Shown piece by piece: positions 33,475 through 41,731 of a stretch of DNA of 64,000 nt. This DNA is from CAZHGD01 sp964531735 (GTDB taxonomy: Bacteria > Armatimonadota > UBA10988). A program made the position numbers and the translations under genes. The notes below the pieces were generated by a model. That model was not told where the DNA came from. It made no database searches and was given only the letters and a program-made list of their open reading frames with translations. How positions within the stretch are numbered: the stretch's first letter is position 1; every line of letters begins with the position of its first letter. The stretch is from contig CAZHGD010000013.1 of NCBI GenBank assembly GCA_964531735.1, forward strand, positions 1-64,000, read 5' to 3'.

Positions 33475-35285
33475 TGCAGCGGATCAGTGGTGGGTCTGTC
33501 ACAACGCCGCCGGAGTGGGCGCTCCTCCAGCGGCACCTGTTCGAGGCCATGGGCGCAGCGGCCGAGGCCTTTGTCGAGCGCTACACGCACGACGACGGGA
33601 CGCTCGTCTGGCGGGAGGCCTGGCCGGGCATGGACGGCTCGGACGACGGCTACGAGAGCTTCGGCAACTTCTCGTTGTTCCATGCGCTGGGCGGCCCAGA
33701 CTTCTTCGATCCGCTCGCGCGGCGCCTGTGGGAGGCGGTCACGCGCCAGTTCACCGCCTACGGTCAGGTGGAGCGCGAGTTCGACGGCTACTACGACTGG
33801 ATGCACCACGGCGAGAGCTACACCTACACCTACTTCTTCGGGCTGGCCGACCCGACCCGCCAGGCCGACCGCGACCGGGCGCGGCGCTTCGCCGCCATGT
33901 ACCTGGGCGAGGACCCGCTGGCGCCCAACTGGGACGCTGAGCATCGCCTGATCCGCTCGCCGATCACCGGCAGCCGCGGGCCGCGATTCGAGAACTCAGC
34001 CGTCGACTGGGTCACCCACCGGCCGATCCTGGCGGCCTACCCGCCGCCCTTCGAGGATATCCCGGGCGTGCCGGGCCCGCTCTGCGACTGGAACGACGAT
34101 GGCGTCTTCGCCGAGGTGCTGCAGCGGCTGAACGCCCGCATGATGCGCGGCGATGTCCCGCTCAACCTGACCAGCACCAGTCTGATGACGCATGCCTACT
34201 GCCTGACCGGCGACGAGCAGTACCGCACGTGGGTGCTCGAGTACACGACGGCTTGGCGCGAACGGGCGCAGCGGAACGGCGGCCTGCTGCCCGATAACGT
34301 CGGTCCCAGCGGCGAGATCGGCGAGTGCCTGGAGGGCAAGTGGTACGGTGGCTACTACGGCTACCGCTGGCCGCATGGCATCATGACGATTCTGGAGCCG
34401 GCCGTCATCGCGGCGGCGAACTGCCTGCTGCTGACCGGTGACCGTGAGTGGCTCGATCTGCCGCGGAGCCAGTTCGACCGGCTGGCCGCCCTGGGTGAGT
34501 ACCGCGACGGGCGCCTGTTCGTCCCGCACCGGCACGGCGACCAGGGCTGGTACGACTTCCGGCCGTTCGATGCGCGGTTCCACCTCTACCTGTGGTACCT
34601 GTCGCAGGACACGCAGGACTGGGAGCGGCTGTGTTCGCTCGGGCCGCGCGATGGGTGGGAGCACGTCCACGGGCGGCGCGACAAGGGCGACCAGGGCCAC
34701 GCGGCGCCCTGGATCCGGTACCTGGAAGGTGCCGTGCCGGACTACCCGGAGCAGATCCTGCGGGCCAACCTGGCCGAGATGCACCGGCGGCTGGTCGCGA
34801 TCAAGGCCGACCGCAGCAGCGTCGACGAGCAGGACGTGCACCACTGGCAGCAACTCAACCCGGTCGGCACCGAGGCCCTCGTCCAGTTGACCTGCGGCGG
34901 CCCGCAGTTCGTCTACCACGGCGGTCTGCTGCACTGCCGGCTCCGCCATTTCGACCCGGCGCGCCGACGAGCCGGTCTGCCGCCCGACATGGCCGCTCTC
35001 GTCGAGGCCGTCACGCCGGAGCGCACCGTGCTGCGGCTGGTCAACCTCAACCCGGTGGCGGAGCGCACGGTGATCGTGCAAGCCGGTGCGTTCGGCGAGC
35101 ATCAGTTCGACACGGTCACCATCGAGCCCGACGGCGCGCCGCTGCCGGTGGGCGGCCGGCACCTCGACGTGCGCGTGCCGCCCGGGCACGAGGTACGCCT
35201 CACCTTGCGGTTGAGCCTCCACCAGAACCGGCCGACCTACGCCGCGCCGTGGCACGGTGACCGGATTCCGGAGGTCGCGTGGTGA
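33471..35285 (+). CDS. Uncharacterised alpha/alpha-barrel glycosidase-like protein
   Basis: 604 aa, no signal peptide. The sequence is dominated by helical segments and aromatic-rich loops (FEGYYDWMHHGESYTYTYFFG-like block near 105-125, ENSAVDWVTHRPILAAYPPP, NGGLLPDNVGPSGEIG near residue 280, WYGGYYGYRWPHGIM), as in six-hairpin (alpha/alpha)6 glycosidases or lyases. The last ~110 residues are a beta domain (LVNLNPVAERTVIVQAG). Family not recognised with certainty; role in trimming a sugar or uronic acid oligomer is inferred. It overlaps both neighbours by four bases (GNAT and the adenosine-deaminase-like gene), so all three are probably one coupled operon. A cytosolic location implies small imported substrates. 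Confidence 0.72.
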   Translation: MMQRISGGSVTTPPEWALLQRHLFEAMGAAAEAFVERYTHDDGTLVWREAWPGMDGSDDGYESFGNFSLFHALGGPDFFDPLARRLWEAVTRQFTAYGQVEREFDGYYDWMHHGESYTYTYFFGLADPTRQADRDRARRFAAMYLGEDPLAPNWDAEHRLIRSPITGSRGPRFENSAVDWVTHRPILAAYPPPFEDIPGVPGPLCDWNDDGVFAEVLQRLNARMMRGDVPLNLTSTSLMTHAYCLTGDEQYRTWVLEYTTAWRERAQRNGGLLPDNVGPSGEIGECLEGKWYGGYYGYRWPHGIMTILEPAVIAAANCLLLTGDREWLDLPRSQFDRLAALGEYRDGRLFVPHRHGDQGWYDFRPFDARFHLYLWYLSQDTQDWERLCSLGPRDGWEHVHGRRDKGDQGHAAPWIRYLEGAVPDYPEQILRANLAEMHRRLVAIKADRSSVDEQDVHHWQQLNPVGTEALVQLTCGGPQFVYHGGLLHCRLRHFDPARRRAGLPPDMAALVEAVTPERTVLRLVNLNPVAERTVIVQAGAFGEHQFDTVTIEPDGAPLPVGGRHLDVRVPPGHEVRLTLRLSLHQNRPTYAAPWHGDRIPEVAW

Positions 35286-36358
35286 GGTGGGGAGACCAGC
35301 TGGCTCGGCTGCCCAAGGCCGAGTTGCATTTGCACCTGCGCGGCGCGTTGCCGCCCGCGCTGTTGCCTGAGTTGGTCCGCAAGTACGGCACGGCCGGCCT
35401 GGTCGAGCAGGCGTCGCCCTGGCTGCAAGGTCTGTGGGCCAGGGCGGCCAACCTCCGGCCGTTCCTGGAGGACCGCTGGTCGGCAGCGGATTTCGAGCGG
35501 TTCTTCGAGTTCGCGGACTTCGAGAACTTCCTGGCGACCTTCGCGTTCACCGGGTTCCTGATGCGCGAGGCCGATGACTTACGCGCCTTGGTCGAGGGCG
35601 TGTTGCGCGGCCTGCGTGAGCAGAACGTGGTCTACGCGGAGATCATGGTCTCGCTGCGCGAGTACCTGATGCACGGCCTCCGCCTCGAAGACTGCCTGAG
35701 CATCATGTCCGAGGCGTGCGTGCCGGGCATCCGCGTCCGCTGGCTCGTCGACCTGGTGCGCTCATTTGGTGTGGACGCCGCCGACGAGCTGCTGGGGTGG
35801 CTGATTGACGCCAACTGCCCGGCGGTGACCGGCATCCATCTCGGCGGTCCCGAGCATCTGTTCCCGCCGGCTCGGTTCGAGCCGGTGTTCCGGCGCGCGC
35901 GCGCAGCGGGGCTGCGCGTCTGCGCTCATGCCGGCGAAGCACTCGGCCCGGAGAGCGTCCGTGACGCGGTCGAACTGCTGGCCGTGGAGCGGGTCGGGCA
36001 CGGCGTTCGGGCTGTCGAGGACGCCGAGTTGGTCGCCGAACTGGCCCGCCGGCGCGTGCCGCTCGAGATCTGCCCGACCAGCAACCGGGCCACCGGTGTG
36101 ACGCCTCGTCTCGCCGCTCACCCTCTGCCAACCTTGCTGCGGGCAGGCGTGGCAGCGTCGATCAGCACCGATGACCCGACCTTCTTCAAGACCAGCCTGA
36201 CCGAGGAACTGCTGACTGTCTCGGGCATGGGTGTGCCGCAGGCCGAGGTGCTGGAACTGATGCGCAACGGCTTCCGACATGCCTTTGCCGACGCGGCCGA
36301 GCGCGATGACTACGTGAGCGCCTTCGACCGCGAGTTGGCCGCGTTGGCCGGGCCGTAG
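35282..36358 (+). CDS. Adenosine deaminase-family (add-like) purine/nucleoside deaminase
   Basis: 358 aa TIM-barrel amidohydrolase. Zinc ligands are visible: HLHLRG near residue 15 (most members have HLHLDG or HLHLEG), HAGE near 220, VGHGVRAV, and the late STDDP. LEICPTSN adds a typical substrate region. Such enzymes deaminate adenosine, adenine or aminodeoxyfutalosine; the first-motif change (Arg for the acidic residue) makes the true substrate uncertain. GTG 35282 is preferred because GGAGG lies eight bases upstream and it gives a four-base overlap with the preceding stop. Coupling to a glycosidase-like gene is unexpected and argues against simple purine salvage. Confidence 0.85.
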   Translation: MRWGDQLARLPKAELHLHLRGALPPALLPELVRKYGTAGLVEQASPWLQGLWARAANLRPFLEDRWSAADFERFFEFADFENFLATFAFTGFLMREADDLRALVEGVLRGLREQNVVYAEIMVSLREYLMHGLRLEDCLSIMSEACVPGIRVRWLVDLVRSFGVDAADELLGWLIDANCPAVTGIHLGGPEHLFPPARFEPVFRRARAAGLRVCAHAGEALGPESVRDAVELLAVERVGHGVRAVEDAELVAELARRRVPLEICPTSNRATGVTPRLAAHPLPTLLRAGVAASISTDDPTFFKTSLTEELLTVSGMGVPQAEVLELMRNGFRHAFADAAERDDYVSAFDRELAALAGP

Positions 36359-36360
36359 TG

Positions 36361-36816
36361 CTACTGTGAGCGGACCATCGCCACCGCGAACACCAGGCCG
36401 GTGAGCACGGTGAGCCGCAGGCCGAACTGCACGAGCTTCTTGTGCATCGGGTGCAGCACCGAGGCGTCAGTCCGCAGGCCGAGCACCACGTCCTTGAGGA
36501 AGTTGCGCTTGGCCTTGCGTCCGCTATCGGCCATGGTGGCCGCCGTCGTCTCCTGAACGGACTTGGGGAAGCGCACCGACGCCTGCTGCAGGTCGCTGTC
36601 GGCATTGGGGAGCGACGCCGCCACCTGGCTGTTCTGGAGCGCCGTGTCCAGCGCCATCCGGACGCGGGCGTCGGTCTGCGGCTTGCCTTCGCGCTTCAGC
36701 TTGCTGGCGGTCTGCTTGTCGGACATATCACCGATGAGCGGCATGAGGAACAGCGTCAGCGTGGTCACCGCCACCCCAGCGAAGAGTAGGCACGCCTGCA
36801 TCGGGAACCGCCGCAT
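36361..36816 (-). CDS. Small membrane protein with two terminal transmembrane helices
   Basis: 151 aa. A hydrophobic N-terminal helix (~7-28) and a C-terminal helix (~128-148) flank a ~95-residue charged, helix-rich soluble part (SDKQTASKLKREGKPQTD, then KAKRNFLKDVVLGLRTD). No motif recognised. It lies downstream of ftsZ on the same strand with a 111-base gap and converges with the adenosine-deaminase-family gene (two bases). A division or envelope role is suggested only by position. Confidence 0.65.
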   Translation of the reverse strand: MRRFPMQACLLFAGVAVTTLTLFLMPLIGDMSDKQTASKLKREGKPQTDARVRMALDTALQNSQVAASLPNADSDLQQASVRFPKSVQETTAATMADSGRKAKRNFLKDVVLGLRTDASVLHPMHKKLVQFGLRLTVLTGLVFAVAMVRSQ

Positions 36817-36927
36817 TGCTGACTCCTTGTTGGCGACCTGACCGCAGTGACCTCACCGCGGTCGTCGCACCCGCTCATCGACTCTGTCGCTACCGTTACG
36901 ACACGACTCCTCAGCCGAGGTCTCGCG

Positions 36928-38070
36928 CTATCGCTCCCGCAGGAACGGCGGGATGTTCAGGTCATCATCGCTCGGTCCGCTGGGCCGTCGCGGCTCGGGC
37001 GGCGGCGGTGGTGGCGGGAGCGGGCTGCTGGCGGCCGGATTCGGCGTGAAGGTCGGTGGCTGCCGCGGCGCCGGCGGCGGCGCGGAGTGCCGTTGCGGCC
37101 GCAAGACGCCGCCATCCTCGGGCAACTCGAAGCCGGTAGCAATCACGGTGATGCGCAGCTCGTCGTGCATCCGCTCGTCGAGTATCACGCCAAAGAACAC
37201 GTTGGCGTCATCGACGCCCGCGGCGCCGGCGATGCGCTCGGCGGCCTCGTTGGCCTCGGTCACCGCGAGGTCGTAGCCGGCGGTGATGTTGAACAGTATG
37301 CTGCGGGCGCCCTTGATGCTGCCCTCGAGCAGCGGGCTGGTGGTGGCGGCCTGCGCCGCCTGCGCCGCGCGGTTCTCGCCGCTGCCGAGGCCGATACCCA
37401 TAAGGGCCGAGCCGGCGTCCTTCATGACCGCGCGCACATCGTTGAAGTCGAGGTTGATCAGCCCTGGCGTGGTGATCAGGTCGGCGATGCCCTGAACGCC
37501 CTGGCGCAGCACATCGTCGACGAGTCGGAAAGCCTCGATGAGCGGCGCGCGCTTGTCGACGATGTTCATCAGGTTGTCGTTGGGCACCGTGATCAGCGTG
37601 TCGACGTGCTGCTTCAGTTCGCGCAGACCTTCGCGGGCCACTTCCATGCGGCGGCGGCCTTCAAAGCCGAAGGGCTTGGTCACCACGGCGACGGTCAGCG
37701 CGCCGGCCTCGCGGGCGCACTCGGCCACCACCGGCGCCGAGCCGGTACCGGTGCCGCCACCCATGCCGGCGGTGATGAACACCATGTCGGCGCCCTGAAC
37801 CGCCATGGTCAGGTCGCCGCGGTCCTCCTCGGCCGCGGCGCGCCCCTTGGCGGGATCGCCGCCGGCGCCGAGACGGCGGGTGGCCTGCTCACCGATCTGG
37901 AGGCGCACATCGGCCTTGGAGTCGGCCAGATCCTGGGCGTCGGTGTTGACGGCGATGAACTCGACCCCACGCAGTCCGGCCTCAACCATGCGGTTGATCG
38001 CGTTGCCGCCGCCACCGCCGCAGCCGATGACCTTGATGCGCTCGTAGGATTCGCCAGCCAGGCCGGCCAT
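36928..38070 (-). CDS. ftsZ: Cell division GTPase FtsZ
   Basis: 380 aa tubulin homologue that polymerises into the Z-ring on the cytoplasmic membrane. Motifs: CGGGGGNAINRM near residue 14, the tubulin signature GGGTGTGSAP near 103, NTDAQDL, PNDNLMNIVDK and the T7 synergy loop NLDFNDVRAVM. A ~60-residue Pro/Arg/Ser-rich linker precedes the conserved tail DDDLNIPPFLRER, which binds FtsA or ZipA-type partners. ATG 38070 is chosen because GGGAGG is eight bases upstream; the frame is open about 320 bases further as low-complexity sequence. No ftsA, ftsQ or mur genes are near; neighbours are a small membrane protein and a prepilin-like gene, so ftsZ sits outside a dcw cluster here. Confidence 0.97.
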   Translation of the reverse strand: MAGLAGESYERIKVIGCGGGGGNAINRMVEAGLRGVEFIAVNTDAQDLADSKADVRLQIGEQATRRLGAGGDPAKGRAAAEEDRGDLTMAVQGADMVFITAGMGGGTGTGSAPVVAECAREAGALTVAVVTKPFGFEGRRRMEVAREGLRELKQHVDTLITVPNDNLMNIVDKRAPLIEAFRLVDDVLRQGVQGIADLITTPGLINLDFNDVRAVMKDAGSALMGIGLGSGENRAAQAAQAATTSPLLEGSIKGARSILFNITAGYDLAVTEANEAAERIAGAAGVDDANVFFGVILDERMHDELRITVIATGFELPEDGGVLRPQRHSAPPPAPRQPPTFTPNPAASSPLPPPPPPPEPRRPSGPSDDDLNIPPFLRER

Positions 38071-38266
38071 GAGGTCTACCTCCCGCTCCGTGTGTTGTGA
38101 CGCTGGTTCCCGGCGCGGCTGGCTCGCGTCGCCGGCGCCAGCCGGTGCAGCCTGCGGGCTGACCCGCGCTCGGCGGGCCTGTCCGCGGCCCCGACCACGA
38201 GGGCTTGGATCACCGGTGGACCCACCTGCTGCGTCACCGCCTGGCGACATGGAACCGGCAGAATCG

Positions 38267-39037
38267 TCAACTGTCAACCGCGTCGTCCTCGTCGGGGTTG
38301 GCCTTGCGCGCCGCCTTTTCCTTCTCGCGTTCGTCGGCGTCCGGGTCTTTGGGCGCGACCGGCTCGGGCTTGGTCGCCTGGCCGCCGCCGGCACCCGGGC
38401 CGCCGGCGCCGCCTGCCGGACCGGCCGGTCCCGTCGCCGTGCCCCCTTGCTGGATCGCTTGCTGCAGCCGGTTCTTGTCGGCCTCCGGCACCACCTGCGG
38501 CGGCGCCATCTCGTACTTGATCGAACCGTCGGCGTAGAGCACGAGGTAACCGCCGGAGTTGCGCGGCACCAGTTCGGGCAAGACGTAGGCGGCGGCGTTC
38601 ATATCCATCAGCAGCCAGGTGCGCGCGTTGACCTGGTCGGCGAGTTGGCCGTTGACGCCCGAGTTCCAGATGTAGGTGAGGCCAGCCTTCTGAAATGCTT
38701 CCGGCGCCCGCGGCGCCACCCAGAGCTGCTTCGGCACGCGATTGCCCAGCACGCGGACGATGCTCCGCGGGCTGGTCTGCACCGCGTTGGGGTCGGCCTT
38801 GATGTTCGGGTACATGTCGGCGGTGGGCAGCCGGCCGTCGTGGTCGTCCGCGTACATGGTGACGGCCAGGTGAATCTGCTTCATCTGGCTGATGGCCACG
38901 GTCCGCTGCGCCATGCCGAGCACCTGCCAGGCGGCGCCGGCGCCGCCGCCCGCCATGGACGTCATGATGCTGCAGACGGTGGCGACCTCGGCCAGGCCCT
39001 GCCCGAGCCTGCGCCGCCGCGCGAGTAGAGACACCAT
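38267..39037 (-). CDS. Prepilin-like/DUF1559-type secreted protein with long disordered tail
   Basis: 256 aa. The N-terminus (LARRRRLGQGLAEVATVCSIMTSM, then hydrophobic/Ala-rich sequence) resembles a type IV pilin or pseudopilin leader with a charged region before a G-x-G/LAE turn, and residues ~48-60 (ISQMKQIHLAVTMYADDHDGRLP) match the conserved SNxKQxxxAxxMYxxDxxGxxP block common in prepilin-like proteins of Planctomycetes and Armatimonadota. The middle domain is mixed; the last ~50 residues are Gly/Pro/Glu/Lys-rich and probably disordered. Likely surface- or periplasm-located through type II/IV-like assembly. No assembly genes are in view. It precedes ftsZ by about 200 bases. Confidence 0.75.
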   Translation of the reverse strand: MVSLLARRRRLGQGLAEVATVCSIMTSMAGGGAGAAWQVLGMAQRTVAISQMKQIHLAVTMYADDHDGRLPTADMYPNIKADPNAVQTSPRSIVRVLGNRVPKQLWVAPRAPEAFQKAGLTYIWNSGVNGQLADQVNARTWLLMDMNAAAYVLPELVPRNSGGYLVLYADGSIKYEMAPPQVVPEADKNRLQQAIQQGGTATGPAGPAGGAGGPGAGGGQATKPEPVAPKDPDADEREKEKAARKANPDEDDAVDS

Positions 39038-39141
39038 TGCGCCCTCCCGCCGCGCCGATGTGCCTGGGCGCGGCTGCCAACGAGCGCGATTCTACCACTC
39101 CGCAGGGCGGCATGCAACTGCCGTAGCGACCTCGGCGCAGC

Positions 39142-39170
39142 TTGTGGCCACCTGGCGGCTGTGGTATAGT
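39142..39170 (+). promoter_or_regulatory. Candidate promoter giving a leaderless transcript of the OstA/LptD-like gene
   Basis: TTGTGG at 39142-39147 and TATAGT at 39165-39170, 17 bases apart, with an extended-10 TG just before the second box. The ATG at 39179 starts only eight bases after the -10 hexamer, so transcription would begin at about the start codon; no ribosome site is visible. Sequence-based only. Confidence 0.4.
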
Positions 39171-39178
39171 CGCCGGCG

Positions 39179-40681
39179 ATGGGCGGTGGCCGCGACGGTC
39201 AGAGGGCGGCGGGCCGACGGGTCGGTGGAGCGGTGCATTTCCTATTCCTGGCGGCGCTGATGTGGCTACCGACGGTGGCGGCACGGCAGGCGCAGACACT
39301 CGATATCAACGGCCACAGCATCGCGATCGAGGCCGATCACATCCAGGTGGACGGCGCGGCGCGCAAAGCCTATCTGGTCGGTGGTGCGGCCATCCGTAGC
39401 GGGCGCACCTCGTTCCGGGCCGACCAGATTGTCGTCGACTACTCGCGTCCAGAGCGCCCCAGCGCCACCGCTGCGGGGCATGTGGTGCTCGACAGCCCGC
39501 AGTTGGGCCGCGTCACGGGCGACCGCTTACGCTACGACCTGGCCGTCCAGCGCGGTGAGATCCACGACGTCGAGGTGACCATTCCGCTCGACTTCACGCC
39601 GAACCTGTCGGACCTGATGCGGTCGAGTGAGTTGCCCAAAGAGCTGCGCTTGCGCGCCACGGAGGCGGCGCAGCTCGGCAACCAGGTGCTGCTCAAGGGC
39701 ACCTCGGCCACCTGTTCGAGCAGCCGCCCGCCGCAGTTCCTGTTGAAGTCCGACCAGATCGTGGTCAGTGCCGGCAAGCTCGGTGTGCTGAGCGGCTTGG
39801 AGCAGTTGCAGGCCCGCGGCGTGAAGCTGCAACTCTACGGGCTGACGGTGCTCGGGCTGCCGGACATGAACCTGCGCTCGGGTGACATCATCATCCCGCG
39901 GGTCGGTCTCGACAGCACCTACGGTCTCTACGTCGAGCGCTCGTTGGTGCCGATCGCGGCCAAGCCGTTCCGGCTGACCATCACGCCTCGCGTGGGGACC
40001 AATCTGCTGATGACCGGCCACGGCGAGGCCACGTTCAGCACCGACGTCGGGCGACTGGCCTTGTCGGCCGCCTACCGCAACCGGCTGGTGCTGCCGGTCA
40101 GCCGCCAGACCGTGGTCTACTCGGTGGGTCCCGAGCTGAGTTGGCGAACTGCCGAGTTCAAACTGCCGCGTGGCGGCGGTAGCTGGTCGGGCGGCGCCAG
40201 CGGCGGCTACTACCGCGAGATCGGTGGCCCGCGCGCCTGGCGGGCGCAGACGGACCTGACCTACCGCCAGCCGCTCTACGCCAACCGCACCACGCGGGCC
40301 TGGATCGCCGGCACCGGCTGGTACGCCGTGTACGGCCGCGCCGGGCACTACGGTTGGCTGCGAGGCGACCTCGGGCTGGAGAAGCGGTTTGGTGACTTGG
40401 CCTATGTGGGCGTGGGGGCCACCTCGCACTGGATTGGCGGCCAGACGCCGGTGCGCTTCGACCGGATCGAACTGGTGAGCGACGTGACCGTGTCGACGCG
40501 GTGGCGTGTGGCACGGCAGTGGCTGATCGGCAACCGCCTCGACTACGATCTGGAACGCGGTGCCGTGCGGCGCGAGGAGTACTCGCTGGCCTACCGTGAC
40601 CGGCTGATCGAGTACGAACTGCGCGTGCTGACCCAGCCCAGCACCGAAGTGCGCCTGGGGGCCAGGCTGTTGGGCTTCTGA
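39179..40681 (+). CDS. OstA/LptA-domain outer-membrane protein, LptD-like
   Basis: 500 aa. After an N-terminal basic region and hydrophobic segment (VHFLFLAALMWLPTVAA) comes an OstA beta-jellyroll-type domain (LDINGHSIAIEADHI, then AAGHVVLDSPQL and VTGDRLRYDL), found in LptA/LptD lipopolysaccharide-transport proteins. The C-terminal half (from about 250) is strand-rich with alternating aromatic residues, suggesting a barrel, and ends in aromatic Phe (LLGF). LptD inserts LPS in the outer leaflet; full-length LptD is usually >700 aa, so this is short and the function is inferred. The start has no good ribosome site; see the promoter at 39142. Its downstream neighbour has its own promoter. Confidence 0.7.
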   Translation: MGGGRDGQRAAGRRVGGAVHFLFLAALMWLPTVAARQAQTLDINGHSIAIEADHIQVDGAARKAYLVGGAAIRSGRTSFRADQIVVDYSRPERPSATAAGHVVLDSPQLGRVTGDRLRYDLAVQRGEIHDVEVTIPLDFTPNLSDLMRSSELPKELRLRATEAAQLGNQVLLKGTSATCSSSRPPQFLLKSDQIVVSAGKLGVLSGLEQLQARGVKLQLYGLTVLGLPDMNLRSGDIIIPRVGLDSTYGLYVERSLVPIAAKPFRLTITPRVGTNLLMTGHGEATFSTDVGRLALSAAYRNRLVLPVSRQTVVYSVGPELSWRTAEFKLPRGGGSWSGGASGGYYREIGGPRAWRAQTDLTYRQPLYANRTTRAWIAGTGWYAVYGRAGHYGWLRGDLGLEKRFGDLAYVGVGATSHWIGGQTPVRFDRIELVSDVTVSTRWRVARQWLIGNRLDYDLERGAVRREEYSLAYRDRLIEYELRVLTQPSTEVRLGARLLGF

Positions 40682-40754
40682 GCCGGGCTCAGTCCGGCAA
40701 GACGCAGCCGCGCCAGGCGACTCTGTAAGGGCAGGATGCTTGGTGGTTGGCGTC

Positions 40755-40783
40755 TTGACACCGGCCGGTGGCGAACCTATGCT
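40755..40783 (+). promoter_or_regulatory. Sigma-70-type promoter before the VOC-family gene
   Basis: Perfect TTGACA at 40755-40760, 17-base spacer, TATGCT at 40778-40783 (four of six). Predicted start around 40790, about 20 bases before the ATG at 40811. It lies inside the longer open frame that begins at 40736, supporting the shorter start. One of the clearest promoters in the window. Confidence 0.6.
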
Positions 40784-40810
40784 GCTCTGTCTGCGGACCG
40801 AGAACCGGCT

Positions 40811-41221
40811 ATGAATGCAGTCATCCCCGACGCGGGATTCCACCACGTGGCGGTGCGAACCACCGACTATGAGCGGAGTCTGAGTTACTACCGCGATCTG
40901 CTCGGCATGGCCGTGGCGGCCGCTTGGTCCGCGCCCGATGGGCGGCAACTCGCCCTCCTCGACATCGGTGACGGCTCCTGCGTCGAGCTGATTGGTGCCG
41001 CTGCCGGCGCCGCGGCACCCGAAGGGCAGGCTGGCGCGCCGTACCTGCATCTGGCCATCCGCACGAGTGATCCGGATGTTGTCTGGCAGCGTGCAACGGC
41101 AGCCGGCTATGAGAGCGTTGTCGATCCGAAGGACGTGCAGTTGGGCGAGATGCAGGCCCGAATCGCGTTCTTCAAAGGGCCGAACGACGAGGTGATCGAA
41201 CTGTTCAGCCCGCGGGCATAG
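40811..41221 (+). CDS. VOC (glyoxalase/bleomycin-resistance/dioxygenase) superfamily protein
   Basis: 136 aa, a single-domain vicinal-oxygen-chelate protein with paired beta-alpha-beta-beta-beta modules. The start GFHHVAVRTTDYERSLSYYRD and the end ARIAFFKGPNDEVIELF are typical; H13 or the neighbouring histidine and the terminal Glu are likely metal ligands. The closest type is the lactoylglutathione-lyase-like or methylmalonyl-CoA-epimerase-like group; the actual substrate is not decidable. ATG 40811 is supported by the promoter at 40755. A stem-loop follows the stop by about 20 bases. Confidence 0.85.
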   Translation: MNAVIPDAGFHHVAVRTTDYERSLSYYRDLLGMAVAAAWSAPDGRQLALLDIGDGSCVELIGAAAGAAAPEGQAGAPYLHLAIRTSDPDVVWQRATAAGYESVVDPKDVQLGEMQARIAFFKGPNDEVIELFSPRA

Positions 41222-41240
41222 GCGAGGCTCAGTCAGCGAG

Positions 41241-41265
41241 CGGCCAGAATGGCTAATTCTGGCCG
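41241..41265. terminator. 10-bp hairpin after the VOC gene
   Basis: CGGCCAGAAT, loop GGCTA, ATTCTGGCCG: a perfect 10-base stem starting 20 bases after the VOC stop codon. No T tract follows, so it may be a terminator without a U-run or a regulatory hairpin ahead of the receiver gene at 41343. Confidence 0.45.
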
Positions 41266-41342
41266 TAACGATGAGGTGAGACCAACAGTCTGAAGCTCAG
41301 GCGCCGGAGTTCGCGCTGAGCGGCGCGGCGGCGAGGCCAGTG

Positions 41343-41729
41343 ATGAGCCGCTTCAAGGTATTGCTGGTTGAGGATGACGTCGGTGTGCGCGAGGTACTGT
41401 CCGCGTACCTCGCCGTCGATGGCTATGACGTCGTCGAAGCCGGCGACGGCGTCGAAGGGCTGGACTTGGCCATCAGCGACGCGCCCGACCTGATCGTCAC
41501 CGACATCATGATGCCCAACCTCGATGGGCTCGGGTTGGTCAAGCGCTTGCGGCAGGACGACACGCTGCGGCAGATCCCCGTCCTGCTCATCTCCGGGCAC
41601 TGCGATTCGCCGGGCAACATGAACACCGACCCGCACAACGGGCAAGTGGCTTTCCTGCCCAAGCCGATCAGCCTCGGTGGCTTCCTCGCCGCCGTTCACA
41701 AACTGCGTCGGACCAAAGCCCAGGTCTGA
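41343..41729 (+). CDS. Single-domain CheY-like response regulator
   Basis: 128 aa, receiver domain only. Phosphoacceptor D54 in IVTDIMMPN, the acidic pair in LLVEDD near residue 8, a conserved Ser in LLISGH and K107 in FLPKPISLG match the family. Without an output domain it acts by protein-protein contact, as CheY or Spo0F do, with an unknown sensor; the two histidine kinases in the window (23608-26691 and 60803-62830) are candidates but not adjacent. ATG 41343 is preferred over GTG 41340 because GAGG is six bases upstream. It converges with the DUF4838 gene. Confidence 0.9.
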   Translation: MSRFKVLLVEDDVGVREVLSAYLAVDGYDVVEAGDGVEGLDLAISDAPDLIVTDIMMPNLDGLGLVKRLRQDDTLRQIPVLLISGHCDSPGNMNTDPHNGQVAFLPKPISLGGFLAAVHKLRRTKAQV

Positions 41730-41731
41730 GG

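Noticed and set aside
38265..38277. Tandem TTGACA/TTGACG (minus strand) as an ftsZ promoter
   Set aside because: No acceptable -10 at correct spacing; lies in the coding end of the prepilin-like gene.
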